64,000 nt of DNA from Temnothorax longispinosus (GCF_030848805.1 NC_092359.1:16605102-16669101); one strand, 5' to 3'. Counted from the first letter of the stretch, positions 40,084 to 52,709 are shown. Numbers and translations are program-made. Notes: generated from the sequence alone by a model not told the origin.

Positions 40084-41975
40084 TTTAAATTGATCTTCAT
40101 CGTAAATGCAGTTTTGATAAGTGTCAATAGACAATAAAAATGCATAAAAATTAATTAAATTCCCCGTCCTGAGGAAATTCACTCTCAATGATAATTACGA
40201 AAATCCGTGATTTCTACTAAGCATAAAACATGTAAGCCGTTAATTAAATCTTGAAACTGTTGTTAAGATAGATTAGCACATAATTCTTAATCTAAGCATT
40301 ATTAATATAAATATCTTATACTAATAACTAATTTGTAAATCCAAACTTTTGTCACGTGTCATATAATCTGAATTATCTAGATACAGAAACTCGGTAATGT
40401 TCTACGCCGCGCTTATTTATCTTACATTTGCAAAATATCGTAAATGATACCTACTATCATCGATACTATCGTAACGTGTTATCGAGACGCTACTATATGA
40501 AACAAGTAAGACATCGCCGGCTTAAATAAAGCAACGTGACGTGATAATGATTAATTGCGCGGTATGTTATTTTTGTAGTTAACCAAATTTACGTTTCGAC
40601 CGACAGCAACTACCACGGCGGAATTGATCGCTACAGTTTAACAAACAGGATTATCCTGAAACGCAAGGAGAAGCCGGGGTGCTTCCTTGATTCACAGCGC
40701 CATTATTTCGGCTTACGGTGACTTGCTTCGAACGAACCGCAATGAAACCCTGTACATGTCCTGGACAGGTCGACATCGCTCTCGCGTTATAGGTCATAGG
40801 TCGCGTGGTATTGAAAACGGTACGTTTCGATGCGCATAAAGCGAAATCGATTTAAAAATCGGGCGTATCAGGAAATTGGTCTTTTATATGTACTATCGGC
40901 AGTATGCATCATAACGTCAACGTGGATCATTATTAATCCTGAACAATGTAAAACGGAATTTAATAAAAATGCCTGCTAATCTACTATAAAGAGCGCTATC
41001 GCGTAAATTTTTCCTTTCATTCGCGAAATCTAATAAAAATAAACTCCATCTCTATTCATGTTAAACTTTTATTTTATCTCGATGCTATTGTTTGTTTAAC
41101 TATAAATTTATTATTACGAATATATAGAGACTTTAAATTTATAAAAATCGGATATTTTGTATTATCTAAAATCAAAGGCAAGAGTATGCATGTGCATGGA
41201 AACGCGAACAAATTCCCTTACACGAACGGAATATTTAATTAGAGGATGTAATGAGATAAAACTACTAATTGTTATGACAAAAAAACGGAGAGTCGAGAGT
41301 GGAAATAATTAATAATAATCCCCGTCTCGTTCCTCGGATGTAATTTTCGCGTGATAATTAACGCTATTAGTCATATTGTTTCATTGTTTAAAAAATTCAT
41401 TCCGTTTGTAGTATATACCGTCGGAAACAATAGGTTTATCCAGGCTTAAAAAAACTACATGGCACAAGAGCGATACGTGCGTAAGTGCGTGGTAATATTG
41501 ATTTTTACTGACTTTTGCGACGAACCTTTCAACGTACACATACACATACACAAGTTCGCGCAGTTTGCGCAAATTGTTCGGTTTTAAACAAAAGAGAATA
41601 TATATGATATATCCATGCAATGTTCGCACTATTCAACATCGCCGATGCGAATTTTGAGACAACAATTTTTCGACCTAGAATTATCTAACTTATATGTGTG
41701 CATGAGTGATATCGTTTTGAAAGTGTTTATTAATCGCTTTTCGTTTCCATGTAGAAAAAAATTTATTATATTTTCTAATTGACGTAAAACTCACATTCTT
41801 TCAATTTTGAATATTTTTTTGTTTAGAATATTTTTTCTTTTTTTTTTCTTTTAGTGACAACACCATTTCAAAATCAATTAGCAAAGAATATGTAACGCAC
41901 AATTTTTAAATGGTTCTTACAAATAATTATAAATAGTTAATTGAAATAAACTGTTAGTTAGATGTAAATGCTTAA
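40084..41975. other. Non-coding stretch
   Basis: No gene was recognised. The segment 40600-40860 is non-repetitive and CpG-moderate and includes a nuclear-receptor DR1-like site, AGGTCATAGGTCG, at 40791-40803. Confidence 0.4.
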
Positions 41976-42184
41976 TCCTTATGTGAATACATAAAAGAAA
42001 CTAAAATTTTACCATGTTCTAGTCATCACATTAGAGGGTTGCAACTTTGTGAGAACTCCTAAATCGATAAATATATTATTTTAGCATTATTTTTAGGCAA
42101 ATTGATCCAACAGGGAAGACGGAAGGGCCAAAAGTTGTTTAACACCTTAATTACCCGAGTACCGGTTATCTCGTCACATAAGGG
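41976..42184. mobile_element. TTAA-flanked piggyBac-type MITE
   Basis: TTAA at 41972-41975 is followed by TCCTTATGTGA. At the other end TCACATAAGGG is followed by TTAA at 42185-42188. The 11-base ends are inverted repeats with one mismatch at the outermost base. TTAA duplication and ends starting CCC are hallmarks of the piggyBac superfamily. The 209-base interior has no open frame, so it would be mobilised in trans. Confidence 0.7.
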
Positions 42185-45100
42185 TTAAAAACAATATACG
42201 TGGATCGATAAAATTATCTGACACAGAATCTTTCCTGTGGTACGTGACGAATATAAACTTAATATCCGTCAATTTTATGCGAAGTCATGCCTATCTCCTC
42301 GACATTATCTCGTGATAGAGACACGTGTATGATAAAATTGTAAAATTTTATGGAGTCAATACGCACGTACTAAAGACATCACAAAATAATACACGCAGGT
42401 GTATTCCTTTGCGCGCACTCTTTTTCTTTTCCCATGTACTTCCGTTTACCTTTTTGACGTTCTTGCAAAGTAACATCGAAAGTTACATCGTTTCCCCTCG
42501 TTTTCCATACGAATGAGCTGCTCATCGTATAGTTTTGACCAATTTTACGATCGGTTGAATTCAACTTATTATATTTATCTTTTCGCATTTCAAATGTACT
42601 CTCTTATCTCGCGCGTGGAAACGTTTTGATTCCAATTAGTTCAATCTTTTTAAATTATGTTGATATATTATATAAAAAATTAATATATATATAGGTATAT
42701 ATAGTTTTTATATATTTGTATATATTTAATAGTTTTATTTTCGTACATTTTGTACATCTTATAACGTAAAAAGTTTTATTAAAAAATTTTTATTAATCAA
42801 AGTTTTACATATATGTACATATACAGTAAAATGAAAAATTCCTATATCTTATGTAAAGTTAATATAAAAAAATAATAATAATCTTATTTCACCATTTCTT
42901 TCAAAAGAAATGTTCTTTTTCTATATTACTTTAATTTAAAAATATTTATTTTTTTAATATTAAAATTACTAAAAATAAAAAAAGATAAGATGTCTAAAAA
43001 ACTGAAGATTTTCAGTTATTCAAGAAAATAAAATTAATATCTCGACTATTCCAGCGTAAGTTTAGATGCCTTTACTTTGATACAAACTGATCGCTATTAT
43101 AGCTTAATTACAATTAGTATCGACTGTACGACTCTTTCCCTCGTTTTCCCGGCTTCGCGTGGAATTACTTTACGGCCAATGTTGCAAACACTTTGCACGA
43201 CAATTGTAGAGAACGCGCGTTTCTCACTTCGAATTCCTCGATTTTTCCTTGTCGGCCTTACTATAGCGCGGCGACCGTATCGAATGCTGACGAACGATTC
43301 GAGCTTAACGCGGAGGACGATCAAACGCGGAGATAACTCCCTTATTTCTCTTTCGCATTCGTTTCTTCGCGTTCGCCACGGAAAATGTCGCGTCGTGAAT
43401 GAAAATTTCGCGGTCAATCGTAATAACGGTCTCTCACACCGATTAACGCGGTCTATTTCCATTTTTTTTTCGACTGAAATTGTATTCACGTCCAATTGAC
43501 TCGCCGAAATTTTGTCTTCTCCCTGAGAAGTGAAAAGCAATAAATGAAAACTAAAGTTGAATATTCCAATTATTCACGCATCGTAAAAATAACTTTAAAA
43601 CATTGATCCAGCGACAATTATACAGCATAAGAAGATTATCTGTGTAGAGTTTCTATAAATATTGTTTTAAAACCACCTACGGAACGCAGTTAAAAGATTT
43701 TAATTGTAGAAGTCATAACGTTATTCTGTAGCAGCTCTCTTATAACATGTAATACATAAAATATCTACCTCCGACATTGCTATGTGAATAAATGCTATTC
43801 ACTGGATACGTAAGAGTATCTATTTTTGAAAGAATAATGTAGAGGAAAATTTTTAACATTTAATAACTTCAATACCGCTTTAGAATAATAAATAATCTGT
43901 TTTGTACTTGAAAGTAACCGATCCACGCCGACTAATGAAACCATACCGGTACAACGATTTTCCTCTTTTCCTCCGGTACGTTGGTAAACGATTGACGGCT
44001 CTCATTTTTCTTTGTGCTGGCCGCGAGCGAAAGCAAGTTCCTCACAAGAACATAAAAGTAAATTTCTCGTAGAAAGTTCGATTTATACGTCTATCGCACG
44101 TGCGCAAGATCAAAATTTGGAATTTTTCGCTCGTATTCTTATCGTCTCTGGTATGGAAAAACCGCAGATTTAAATACAGAAGTATTTTCTCTGTCAAACA
44201 TTATTCATACTACTCTTAGAGGTATGCGTATATATTATTATCTGTCGTTGTATTGATATATAGTTAAAAGTACATATAATTTTTACTTATAAGCCGGTAA
44301 TATTAACTAGCTACATAATGTGTAATACATTATGTAGCTAGTTAATATTACATCTGTGTCATCTATTTTAAAAGTACTGCAAATCTAGTTTTGAAACTGT
44401 TGCTAAAATCGATGTTCCGCAGCATTTGAAATCCGCGTCTCATTGAAATTTATGATGTTTAAAAATTGTACTTACATCAAGCGCTCGATCGAGATAAGCC
44501 GCTCGTTTATTTGCGGAGAAACTTAAACTAGACTGTTTAAATTATAATTCTTATTGTAATGAAACTTTCAAAGAATCTATAAATTTGTAAAAGATTTTAA
44601 CAGAAACGTCGCATGACTTTTTTACATATTATCGTTTCTTACATGTCCTACCTATATATAGTATAAAATATATTTAGTCGAGATAAGTTACTTTTACGTG
44701 CAAAAAAGGATTATTTAATATCTTAAAGCTACATAGAAATGATTAAACGTTAAGAATTTGTTCTCCACATTACTTCTTTAAAAATACGAAAATATGTATT
44801 TTTACGCAGCATATGTATGTCAGTTAATTTGCAGTATAAAAAAAGGTACAAAGGTAAAATATAAAAGATGAAAATTAAAACGTAGGAAATATTCAGCAGT
44901 TGCCGTTCCTAAAGGCGTTCATAAAGACGTTTACAATCAGCAGCAAGTGAACATTATTGCTCTGCTCTATTAATTAACATTTCTAATTAAACAACCCGTG
45001 CTAGGAAGCAAAGTTGTGCTGCGAGGTACATTTCGTAAATTTACGCGCGCGTATGGCACTCATCTGTTTGCTGCAACGAAAACGATAGCATATTACGTAA

Positions 45101-46390
45101 ACATGTAGTAGTACCTATGCAATATCACGCCCGAGGAACGGGCTTGGCAAATATTAAAGTCATCCAACATTAACTCGACTGTCGTCGGCCACGACGATAT
45201 GCTCCTGAAGTGCGAATGCGACTGAATAACTTTGGCAATTAAAATCTTATTAGATCATTAAATGCTTACATCAATTATTCAATCTAATTAAACAATCAAA
45301 CAAAAATGTATTTTATGACTGATGAATAACCATAATTCAATACCTTCTATAATATATTTATCACGCGTTAATCGAAATAACTTTGTTCTTATGTATTTGT
45401 AGATATTATACTTTATAAATTCGTTTTCGTGTATTTAATTTCTTATTTAAACCAGACAGCTCTTTTTCTATAATAAAACCTGTCAGAAATCTTTTTGATA
45501 GTAATATGAAATAACCAGGAACGCGCGCGCGTAAAGAAAAATGCGGTAATTAATTTAATTACTGCATTCAAAAAGGATTTGCGTGCCAGCAATAGAGGAT
45601 CTGTATACTGCACAGTGAGTGATCTATGTAAAAGATTTTTATTTAATTACTTAAATTATTGTTTTGCACACGCAATACTCCACGGTACGCTTTGTCAGAT
45701 TCGGGACAACGAAGTAAGGCATGGTAAAGTTCGTATGAGAAGACAGAACTTAATACGAAAGGCATTACGTAAGGATGTACGGAGACATTTGTATGGAATC
45801 GCGCAATTAGCTGTACGAATCCGTTTGTCAAGCCCTGGGAGCCGGCAGATGCGAGCGACTTTGAGTCAAAATGCTTCGTTAAAATGTTGCGCGTCGTCGC
45901 AGCTCAATATCGCTCGCTTTCCCGTAATTAATTTCGTCGCTTATTTACAGAGATTCTTATTACAATAATCATTCATTAAAAACTTGGTATCTCGTTGCAA
46001 AGACTGCTGCAGGCTGCGTTTTACGACTTTGACTACCATGCATATGTCACTCACATATCTGAATGATACGTGAAATTCTACAAGAGTCCCATCACCTATT
46101 TATGAGTGATAGTTTTATTTATTCAATTAAAAATGTTTCTATTAAATATTTAAGACACTAAAATATACATAAACATTATATTGAAACATTAAGAAAATAA
46201 TAAAGTATTAAAATAATATACTAAATTTATTAAATATAAAATTATTTTTTAATTTTTTATTCTTCTGTTTATATTTGTTTCAATCACAAAAAGATCTATT
46301 ATTTCAGTTTGTGAGAGACAAATTTTCTTACTCCATCTAAAATTATATTATTAAATTGTATAACAATATAAAAAATTAGAAATTTGCACT
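42185..46390. other. Non-coding stretch
   Basis: About 4.2 kb with no recognised gene. Two opposite-strand frames at 43077-43540 (140 and 147 codons) overlap almost completely in a CpG-moderate patch and show no domain. A 129-codon plus-strand frame at 45579-45968 is also unrecognised. A perfect hairpin lies at 44298-44350. Confidence 0.4.
44298..44350. repeat. Perfect 23-base-arm hairpin
   Basis: The arms at 44298-44320 and 44328-44350 are exact reverse complements (ATTAACTAGCTACATAATG is part of the left arm) around a 7-base loop TGTAATA. No further pairing is seen outside the arms. Confidence 0.9.
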
Positions 46391-46393
46391 TGG

Positions 46394-46965
46394 CTTCCTC
46401 ATAGAGGAAGTGATGCCTTAAAATGCTAATACGGCCCTCTGATTGGCTGATGACGCCTTAAGATTATACTTAAGACGATCTTGGATATAAGACCCGACTA
46501 TAAATACCGGCCTTAAAGAATTATATATGAAATAGAAATATAGAAAAAACTGAAGAAGATAATAAAATTAAAAAATTTCAGTAAACCTTTTTTTAACAGA
46601 AATCGGTAACCCCTTTATTATTAACAATTTTTATTAATTCTATTATATTCTTCAGTCTTTTCTACCCCTATTTCATATATAATTCGTTAAGATTTGGTTG
46701 ATCAGTTCTGGAGTTATAGAAATTTCAACAGCCATACATACATACATACACACACACCGACATTTTTTTTAATGCAATATTTCGACGTTTTAAAACACTC
46801 TGAACATATTGACATTAAAAACTGAAAAAACAATCTTTTCTTTGATTTCTTCTACCCCTATTTTATATATAATTCTTTTAAATTTGGTTGATTAGAGCCA
46901 ACTTTATACGCAATCAAAGGTTCATATACGAATTTACGAAAACAAAGCTTCCTCTATGAGGAAGC
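46394..46965. mobile_element. Element bounded by palindromic CTTCCTC/GAGGAAG ends
   Basis: The left boundary, CTTCCTCATAGAGGAAG at 46395-46411, and the right boundary, GCTTCCTCTATGAGGAAGC at 46947-46965, are each palindromic and are inverted copies of one another. Inside, 46520-46570 and 46632-46682 form an imperfect 50-base inverted repeat (TTATATATGAAATAG at its outer end). A related CTACCCCTATTTTATATATAA block recurs at about 46853-46873. A CATAC/CACA short repeat lies at about 46733-46758. No coding capacity; class not assigned. Confidence 0.55.
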
Positions 46966-49568
46966 AATAATGTATTATATAGGTTTTTATATTTATTTTT
47001 TTGGTATAGTTATTTTGTAATCTGACTATATTTTATACACATAGGGATGGTTAAAAATAACTCAAATTGAGTAAAATTTGACATTACGAATTTAACAGTG
47101 TATTCAAACATTCTGCTTTATTGTAAGTCTATTATCGTATGTTTTGTTAATATCCCAATGTCTTTTATCTTGACTCGAACTACCTCCATTAGAGCTTCTA
47201 CGATTTTAATGATGCGTTTATCCGCAATCTAATCGATAACGTAACGGTCGAGAGGTCGTCGGAAAATGGTGTATTTATACTGACGATTAGACAAAATCGT
47301 GTAATGCGTTTCGCAAAGGGGGGCACGGCATGCGATATCATGTGAGGATACGTCGGTGATTATCAAGCACGGAGGATTACGTTTCGGTCCTTCGATAACC
47401 CAACAGCTGCCGGCTCGTATTTACTCGACAAATAAATGTCTCGGGAAGTCCCGCTCTTAAGCAGTTTGCTCTTCGCAAGGGAGGTAAATTCAGTAGCCGT
47501 CAGCGACAAAGTATTCTGTGGCTAATCCCGGTAAACAAGACTATACAGAACAAGATCTTGCTGTCTCGAAAGCTTAACTACTATGTGAAAATGATACAAG
47601 TACAGAGGGACGCACTTGCATCCCTCTGTATTTTCAAGATAAAACAACAAAGTTGAGAATATTGCCTTATTTAAAATCTCTCTAACTCATGCAAATTACA
47701 TATATGTTTTATATGTATAAAATTAAATTTAAAAGGATTAAAGTTATATAATTCTTATGCTTTGTCGAATTAAGTATCTTATTGTGAAATTCTGAAATAA
47801 CTTAATTATGTGTATTATGTGTAAAAAAAATCCTGTTTTGTCGTTTTACTAGATCTCACATTAAAATAATTTCTCATTTCAATCTGTTTTAAGTAAATAT
47901 GAAATTATCAATAAATGTGGACAGGCTATAAAAAAAAATTAGTACAAAATTACATTACAAGAATAAATACAAATATAATAATCATTAGCGCGTTTCTCTT
48001 GTTACATATGTATAAATCATGTAACTGCAAAATATTGCGATTAATATTGTGACTGCAAAATATTTTCCGTTCATTTTTTTATTTATGCTTGTTACGTATT
48101 CATGTTAAAAGTACGAATGTTGAAAAAAATGTTAAAAAAGTCTGAATATTGCAACAGTTTATACTATGTTTGATCTTTGAAGGAAATAGGAAAGCCAAAC
48201 GCAGACTTTGATTGCTACATAATATTGCTATTTCTATAAAAGATATTTGGAAAAAGAGAGGAAAATAAGAAATATATCTAAACATTAACATTCGTTCCCT
48301 GTCGTATTTCCTTCATATCTGTCAATTTACATTTATTTCACGTAAATGTACACAACAAAAACATTTTCTTCTGATCTTCATCATCTGTAAGATATGAATT
48401 CCATGAAGGGAATAAAACCAAATACAAATTTTATATTCTGAAAAAATGTTAATATTTTATTTGTCTTAATCTTATGATGCTTTTTTCTGTCCTTTCGACT
48501 TTATTCTTCATTATTTTTATATAGACAAGTCAACTTAAAAAGTTAACGAATTATAATATACATAAAATTGCTCAAATAATATCATTAATATATCGTACTC
48601 TCATGGTATTCTCTGGATTTATTTAGAAATCTTATTTAGAGTGTGTTTAAAAGATAACAAGTGTAAAGAACAATAATATCGTTATAAAATTTTATTTAGT
48701 TTTACAACGATAATTTTTCTTTCGCGAAAATTTTTCTAGCATTATTAATCTTTCTGTCATTATTTTTTATCGAGCTCGATCCAAGTGCGAAATATTTAAC
48801 AGAAAACTCCTTCTGTGTTATGTTTTTTGCTTATACCTTATCTTATGCGCTTTAAGCGTCTGGCATCCATAATTACACCAACCAATAATTGCACAAGTAT
48901 ACTAGTCTAATCTAGCCCATCCATTTTAAGGCAATGGATCTATGGAGACGCGGATGTTACATTTATCTCTACTATTTTCTTCCTCGCAGATCCATTACCT
49001 CACATTAAAAAATAATTCAGCACTCACCGATACGATGCGCAGCAGCGGAGTAATATATGAAACGTTGTAATATTGATCTGTAAAATACATACTAGTTTAG
49101 AAGTTATCCAAGTTATATATCGGTTAATTAATATATCGGAAAAATAGTTCTTACGCGCATTTAATTTACTATTTACAGTTTCTATTTGAGGAAAAGTCTT
49201 GAAATTATATAATTTGTTTTATTAAATATCTATTACTTTAATATATATGTACATATATTTATATTCACACGTTTAAAAAATAATTTTTTTTATGAATGCT
49301 TTATTAAATGCCAATTTAAACGTATTAATATATTTATATCCACATATTTAATAATAATAATATCTTTATTGTAATGTATAACATTTCTGAAAACTATAAG
49401 AAGATCAAGATAGATAAAAATGTAAGAGTCAAAAAAGTATACATGCAAAAGATGAGGCACCATAATATTGCTGTGAAACCTGCCAGTAACAGATAATGAG
49501 AAAGTTAGTGCATTATAAACGTACTATAAACGTACGAAACGACAACGCCCAATCACATAATCGCACAC

Positions 49569-49569
<1 letters not shown>
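46966..49569. other. Non-coding stretch
   Basis: No gene was recognised. The segment at about 47160-47560 is less AT-rich than its flanks. A short inverted pair, AGGCAATGGATCT (about 48931) and AGATCCATTACCT (about 48990), bounds about 75 bases. Confidence 0.4.

Positions 49570-49646
<77 letters not shown>
49570..49646. repeat. (CA)n microsatellite
   Basis: About 38 uninterrupted CA dinucleotides. It lies at the 3' end of the minus-strand LINE remnant, so in LINE orientation it is a (TG)n tail. Confidence 0.97.
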
Positions 49647-49648
<2 letters not shown>

Positions 49649-50008
49649 TCATCCGTGTAATATCTTATTTAATTAAAGTATAACAAATCCGAAACTAGCC
49701 ATCAGGTGAGATATAAAGCTGGCGATGAGGTGAAACGAGCCGCAGCAGTGCAAAATGAAGATATAGAGTGGAGAAAGAGATTATATGGAAGAAGACAATT
49801 ATTGTAATATTTAATTACAATGTAGGAAAAAGCAGCACGAAACTTAGTAGTGTGATATCAGAAGAAAGGATAAAAGATTGAAATAATGGGTGTCAGGGGT
49901 ATTAGAGGAATGGAACTCGGAATTGTGAAATGTAGAAGGAGCATTACGACGATGAAGAGAGAACACACAAGACAGCACAGGTAGAGTCAGACAAAACGTG
50001 AAAGTATT

Positions 50009-50200
50009 CTAAGCTATCCAGAGATTAGGTATAATAACAAAGAAGATATGTGGGTCATATTTACAGATACAGTAGGAGAAATGGAGCAGGCATGAATTTT
50101 GGATATGCTGGATACGATTCAACAATTGTTGGCTAAGTACTGGAACGTGTACAATGTCAGGATAGTTGTAAAGGATTATCCCTATGGACAAAATAAATTT
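50009..50200 (-). pseudogene. LINE ORF2 fragment, region after the reverse transcriptase
   Basis: The minus-strand frame reads LLNRIQHIQNSCLLHFSYCI followed by a few residues including KYD. CR1/Jockey-type LINEs often have a comparable stretch after the polymerase domain (LQRIQN-C-R followed by Y-D-H). The frame starts in a Met that belongs to the rearranged segment and ends in a stop. It is a fragment without catalytic residues. Identification is from pattern similarity only. Confidence 0.5.
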
Positions 50201-50340
50201 GTCCATTGTCTTGAAAAATCGTACTCGCACTCGTGGGACGATCATAAGCAGGCGGATCTTCAAATTCTCTGCTTATATCCACTGAGAATCTGATGGATTT
50301 CACCGACCTCAAATAGAGGGGTGTGCTCGTGGCGAAAGAT
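50193..50340. repeat. Direct repeat, copy 1 (inside the LINE remnant)
   Basis: Shares with 50891-51042 TTTGTCCATTGTCTTGAAAA, CATAAGCAGGCGGATCTTCA, TCCACTGAGAATCTGAT and GCTCGTGG, with scattered substitutions and small indels. It lies between the endonuclease and post-RT fragments. Confidence 0.85.
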
Positions 50341-50529
50341 AACTATATAGTGACTAAGAGATATTGAGTTTTTGAGAGATAGTAAAAATGTGACGAAAAA
50401 GATAGAGAAGTCGCAAACAAGCAAAAAGCTCAAAGCGCAGAGAGACAGCGACGATATCAACGCGCTTGGTTATCGGGGAACGTATAAACCGAGGTCGATC
50501 AATTATGTATAGATAACAGAAGCGAGCCG

Positions 50530-50802
50530 TTATATAATGTACAAGGCGACGCCACCTCCGCGCGTGCTAGAGATATGGTCAGAGCGAAGTAGTGTGTAAT
50601 TATTGATGGCGATTAATTTAGAGTCAACAATGTCGCTCAACCATGTCTCTCTGACAGCAAGGATGTTTAACCGATGATAGATCACGAGGTCCTTAATCAA
50701 CGTGAAATGAGGTACAAGCGATCGGACATTAATGTGAGAAAAAAGAAAATTTGCCTCAGGGGTTGAGCAACAGCCTGAAATGTTCACTGCTGAAAATGAC
50801 AA
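50530..50802 (-). pseudogene. LINE AP-type endonuclease domain, N-terminal fragment
   Basis: The 90-residue frame has the pattern of the apurinic-like endonuclease that opens ORF2 of many non-LTR retrotransposons. It shows FLFSHINVRSL near residue 20 (the N-V-R-S-L motif with the metal-site Asn), LNILAVRETWLSD near residue 45 (ETWL, with the catalytic Glu) and SSTRGGGVALYI near residue 79. It stops directly after that motif, so the later Asp/His active-site residues are missing. A full ORF2 is about 900-1000 residues. This enzyme nicks target DNA; this copy cannot. It is related to retroelements rather than to host genes. Confidence 0.82.
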
Positions 50803-50890
50803 ATTACTACTAAGATCAGCAGAAGTAGAGGAAAGATATATGATTATAAATGCAAATTATAGACAATAAAAAAAGTATCATATCAAGTTT

Positions 50891-51042
50891 ATGAATTTGC
50901 CCATTGTTTCGAGAAATTGTACTTGCACTCGTGAGACGCACTCATAAGCAGGCAGATCTTCAAATTGTTTTATCCACTGAGAATTTGATAGATTTCACGG
51001 ATCTCAAATAAAAGGGGTGAAATCCATCAGCTCGTGGTAAGA
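50891..51042. repeat. Direct repeat, copy 2 (5' of the LINE endonuclease)
   Basis: Diverged second copy of 50193-50340 in the same orientation, on the 5' side of the endonuclease fragment. It contains TTTGCCCATTGTTTCGAGAA and CATAAGCAGGCAGATCTTCA. Confidence 0.85.
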
Positions 51043-51647
51043 TACTGCATGTCGGTGGATACTCGCTACTACCCGTCCCGAGAGGTGGCGATCGAATAAA
51101 AGCCGACGATTTTCAGTTGGGTTTGAATCCAGGCTTATTAGAAGATTAGAACAGCGCACATCTCTGCGCCACGATCGCTACATATTTAGATAGTAGCTAT
51201 ACTAGCTATTCAATGAAATAACAAGTAGATATTCAATTAAGTAATTTTATTTTATTAATATTTTATTAAATATCTACTTTAATATGCAAACTCATATTGA
51301 CAAAGATACTTAAACAGATATATTTAACAAAATTATTTTGTTTTATTTATGTTTTATTATATATGTGTGTATATGATTAAATAAAAAAGTTTATACAAAT
51401 ATATTATACAATATATTTAAATAGATATTCGATAAAACATAAAACAATTATATAATTTCACAAATAACGCTTTTCTATAAGAAAAATCTTTTTTACAAAA
51501 TTCAATAAATATTAAATAATAATAATATTAATAATGTTCAATAACCATCAAACGTTAACATTAATATTTAAAAAATTATATATATATATATAATTAATAT
51601 TTTATTAAATAATTTACGTATCTTTTCATATATCGCATTATGCATTA
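51043..51647. other. Non-coding stretch
   Basis: 51043-51175 may be further LINE 5' sequence. It includes a GTTTGAATCC box-B-like string near 51129 but no tRNA fold. The rest is very AT-rich with TA and ATT runs. Confidence 0.4.
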
Positions 51648-51770
51648 TACTCACTAGGACCGTGCAACGCAACGGTTGCTTCAACTAGTGAGTGCGTCTT
51701 ATTCCGGAACGAACACATATTGTGTCAAAATTGCAGCAAGCGTTATTGCGTTGCACGGTCCTAGTGAGTA
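51648..51770. mobile_element. Small inverted-repeat element with near-perfect 25-base ends
   Basis: The left end TACTCACTAGGACCGTGCAA(CGCAA) is the exact reverse complement of the right end (TTGCG)TTGCACGGTCCTAGTGAGTA. An internal ACTAGTGAGTGCG repeats the end motif. The element is 123 bases with no coding capacity. No target-site duplication was resolved, so superfamily is open. Confidence 0.8.
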
Positions 51771-52709
51771 GTACCCGGTATAAAACTATCGGTGAAACGA
51801 GCGACGCGAGCGTCGTACGAGCGATTAGCACCGCGGCAGTCATAAATAACAAATAAATGATAGGTTACCCCACGGTTGCTCCGCCGTCGCCCGACGCCAC
51901 CCAGGTCGGCTCCTCCTCTCGAGAATCCTTCGTTTTTCTACAGCTGCACTCACACTCGCACGCTAATTACCGAAATGTAAGGCTAATTGCGATCGTATTT
52001 CCCAATTAAACGCGTCGCGAGTCGAAATCGTTCCGCTCCATCTCGTCCCGGCGGCGTTCCGTTGGCGATTGAAAACTCCGAAAGCGATCGTCGGCAACTT
52101 TTCACTCCGATTTACCGCGCGACACGTACGACGCGAGTCAAGCGAGGTTAAGATGTCGAATAGAGGCAGCTAAAACTATGACGGATCGTCTGAAGATGGC
52201 GGGAGAAAATGATATAGAATTTAGTATTCAGCACAATATGATTTCCGATCGCATTACAATAACACACGTGTTATTTGTAACAAAGGACCGTAATCGCGAC
52301 CACGACTTGTCGTTACTTGAGCTCGCAACTCACTTTGACGATCTGATGCGAACAAACTGCGGCGGTTCAATCCATGGAAAATTCGACTCGATGTACTCAA
52401 ATTCTTTAGAATAGGGACCCCCTACGGCTCGAGAGCATCTGACTCCCGTAGTTTTATCCGGCCCACCAAAAAATTTTGACGTTATAAACATAAAAAAATT
52501 TTTAAATAAAGATATTTTATTCTTATATAATTTTTAAAAATAAAACTTATCTGGTCCCCTGGTTGTTATAAAAATTTTAATATAGCCCTCGAAAAAGATT
52601 GGAAACTATCTTACTTTAGAACGTTTATATTATATATTTAAGTTGAAATTTATTTATTAACAAAAGAATTGTTGGTCGCGAATATCGCGAAAGAAACTAC
52701 AAAATTCTT
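51771..52709. other. CpG-rich then AT-rich stretch
   Basis: 51780-52160 is CpG-dense (GCGACGCGAGCGTCGTACGA and similar) and could be promoter or 5' UTR sequence. A 78-codon plus-strand frame at 52178-52414 begins just downstream. It is not repetitive and has no recognised domain; it could be a real short exon but nothing confirms it. Confidence 0.3.

Larger units (their letters stand above)
49650..50802 (-). mobile_element. Rearranged non-LTR retrotransposon remnant (CR1/Jockey-like)
   Basis: Read on the minus strand, an endonuclease N-terminus (50802-50530) is followed by a 150-base segment also found upstream (50193-50340) and then by a sequence resembling the post-reverse-transcriptase region (50200-50009). 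The reverse transcriptase catalytic core is absent. The region from 50008 down to about 49650 probably continues the ORF2 C-terminus and 3' end, followed by (TG)n. Stops interrupt all frames. Clade assignment within CR1/Jockey-like LINEs is uncertain. Confidence 0.65.

Noticed and set aside
43077..43540. Two overlapping opposite-strand frames of 140 and 147 codons
   Set aside because: Mutual overlap on both strands with no domain in either; best explained by local base composition.
51129..51139. Box B-like GTTTGAATCC as a second tRNA or SINE
   Set aside because: No box A at the right distance and no cloverleaf pairing.
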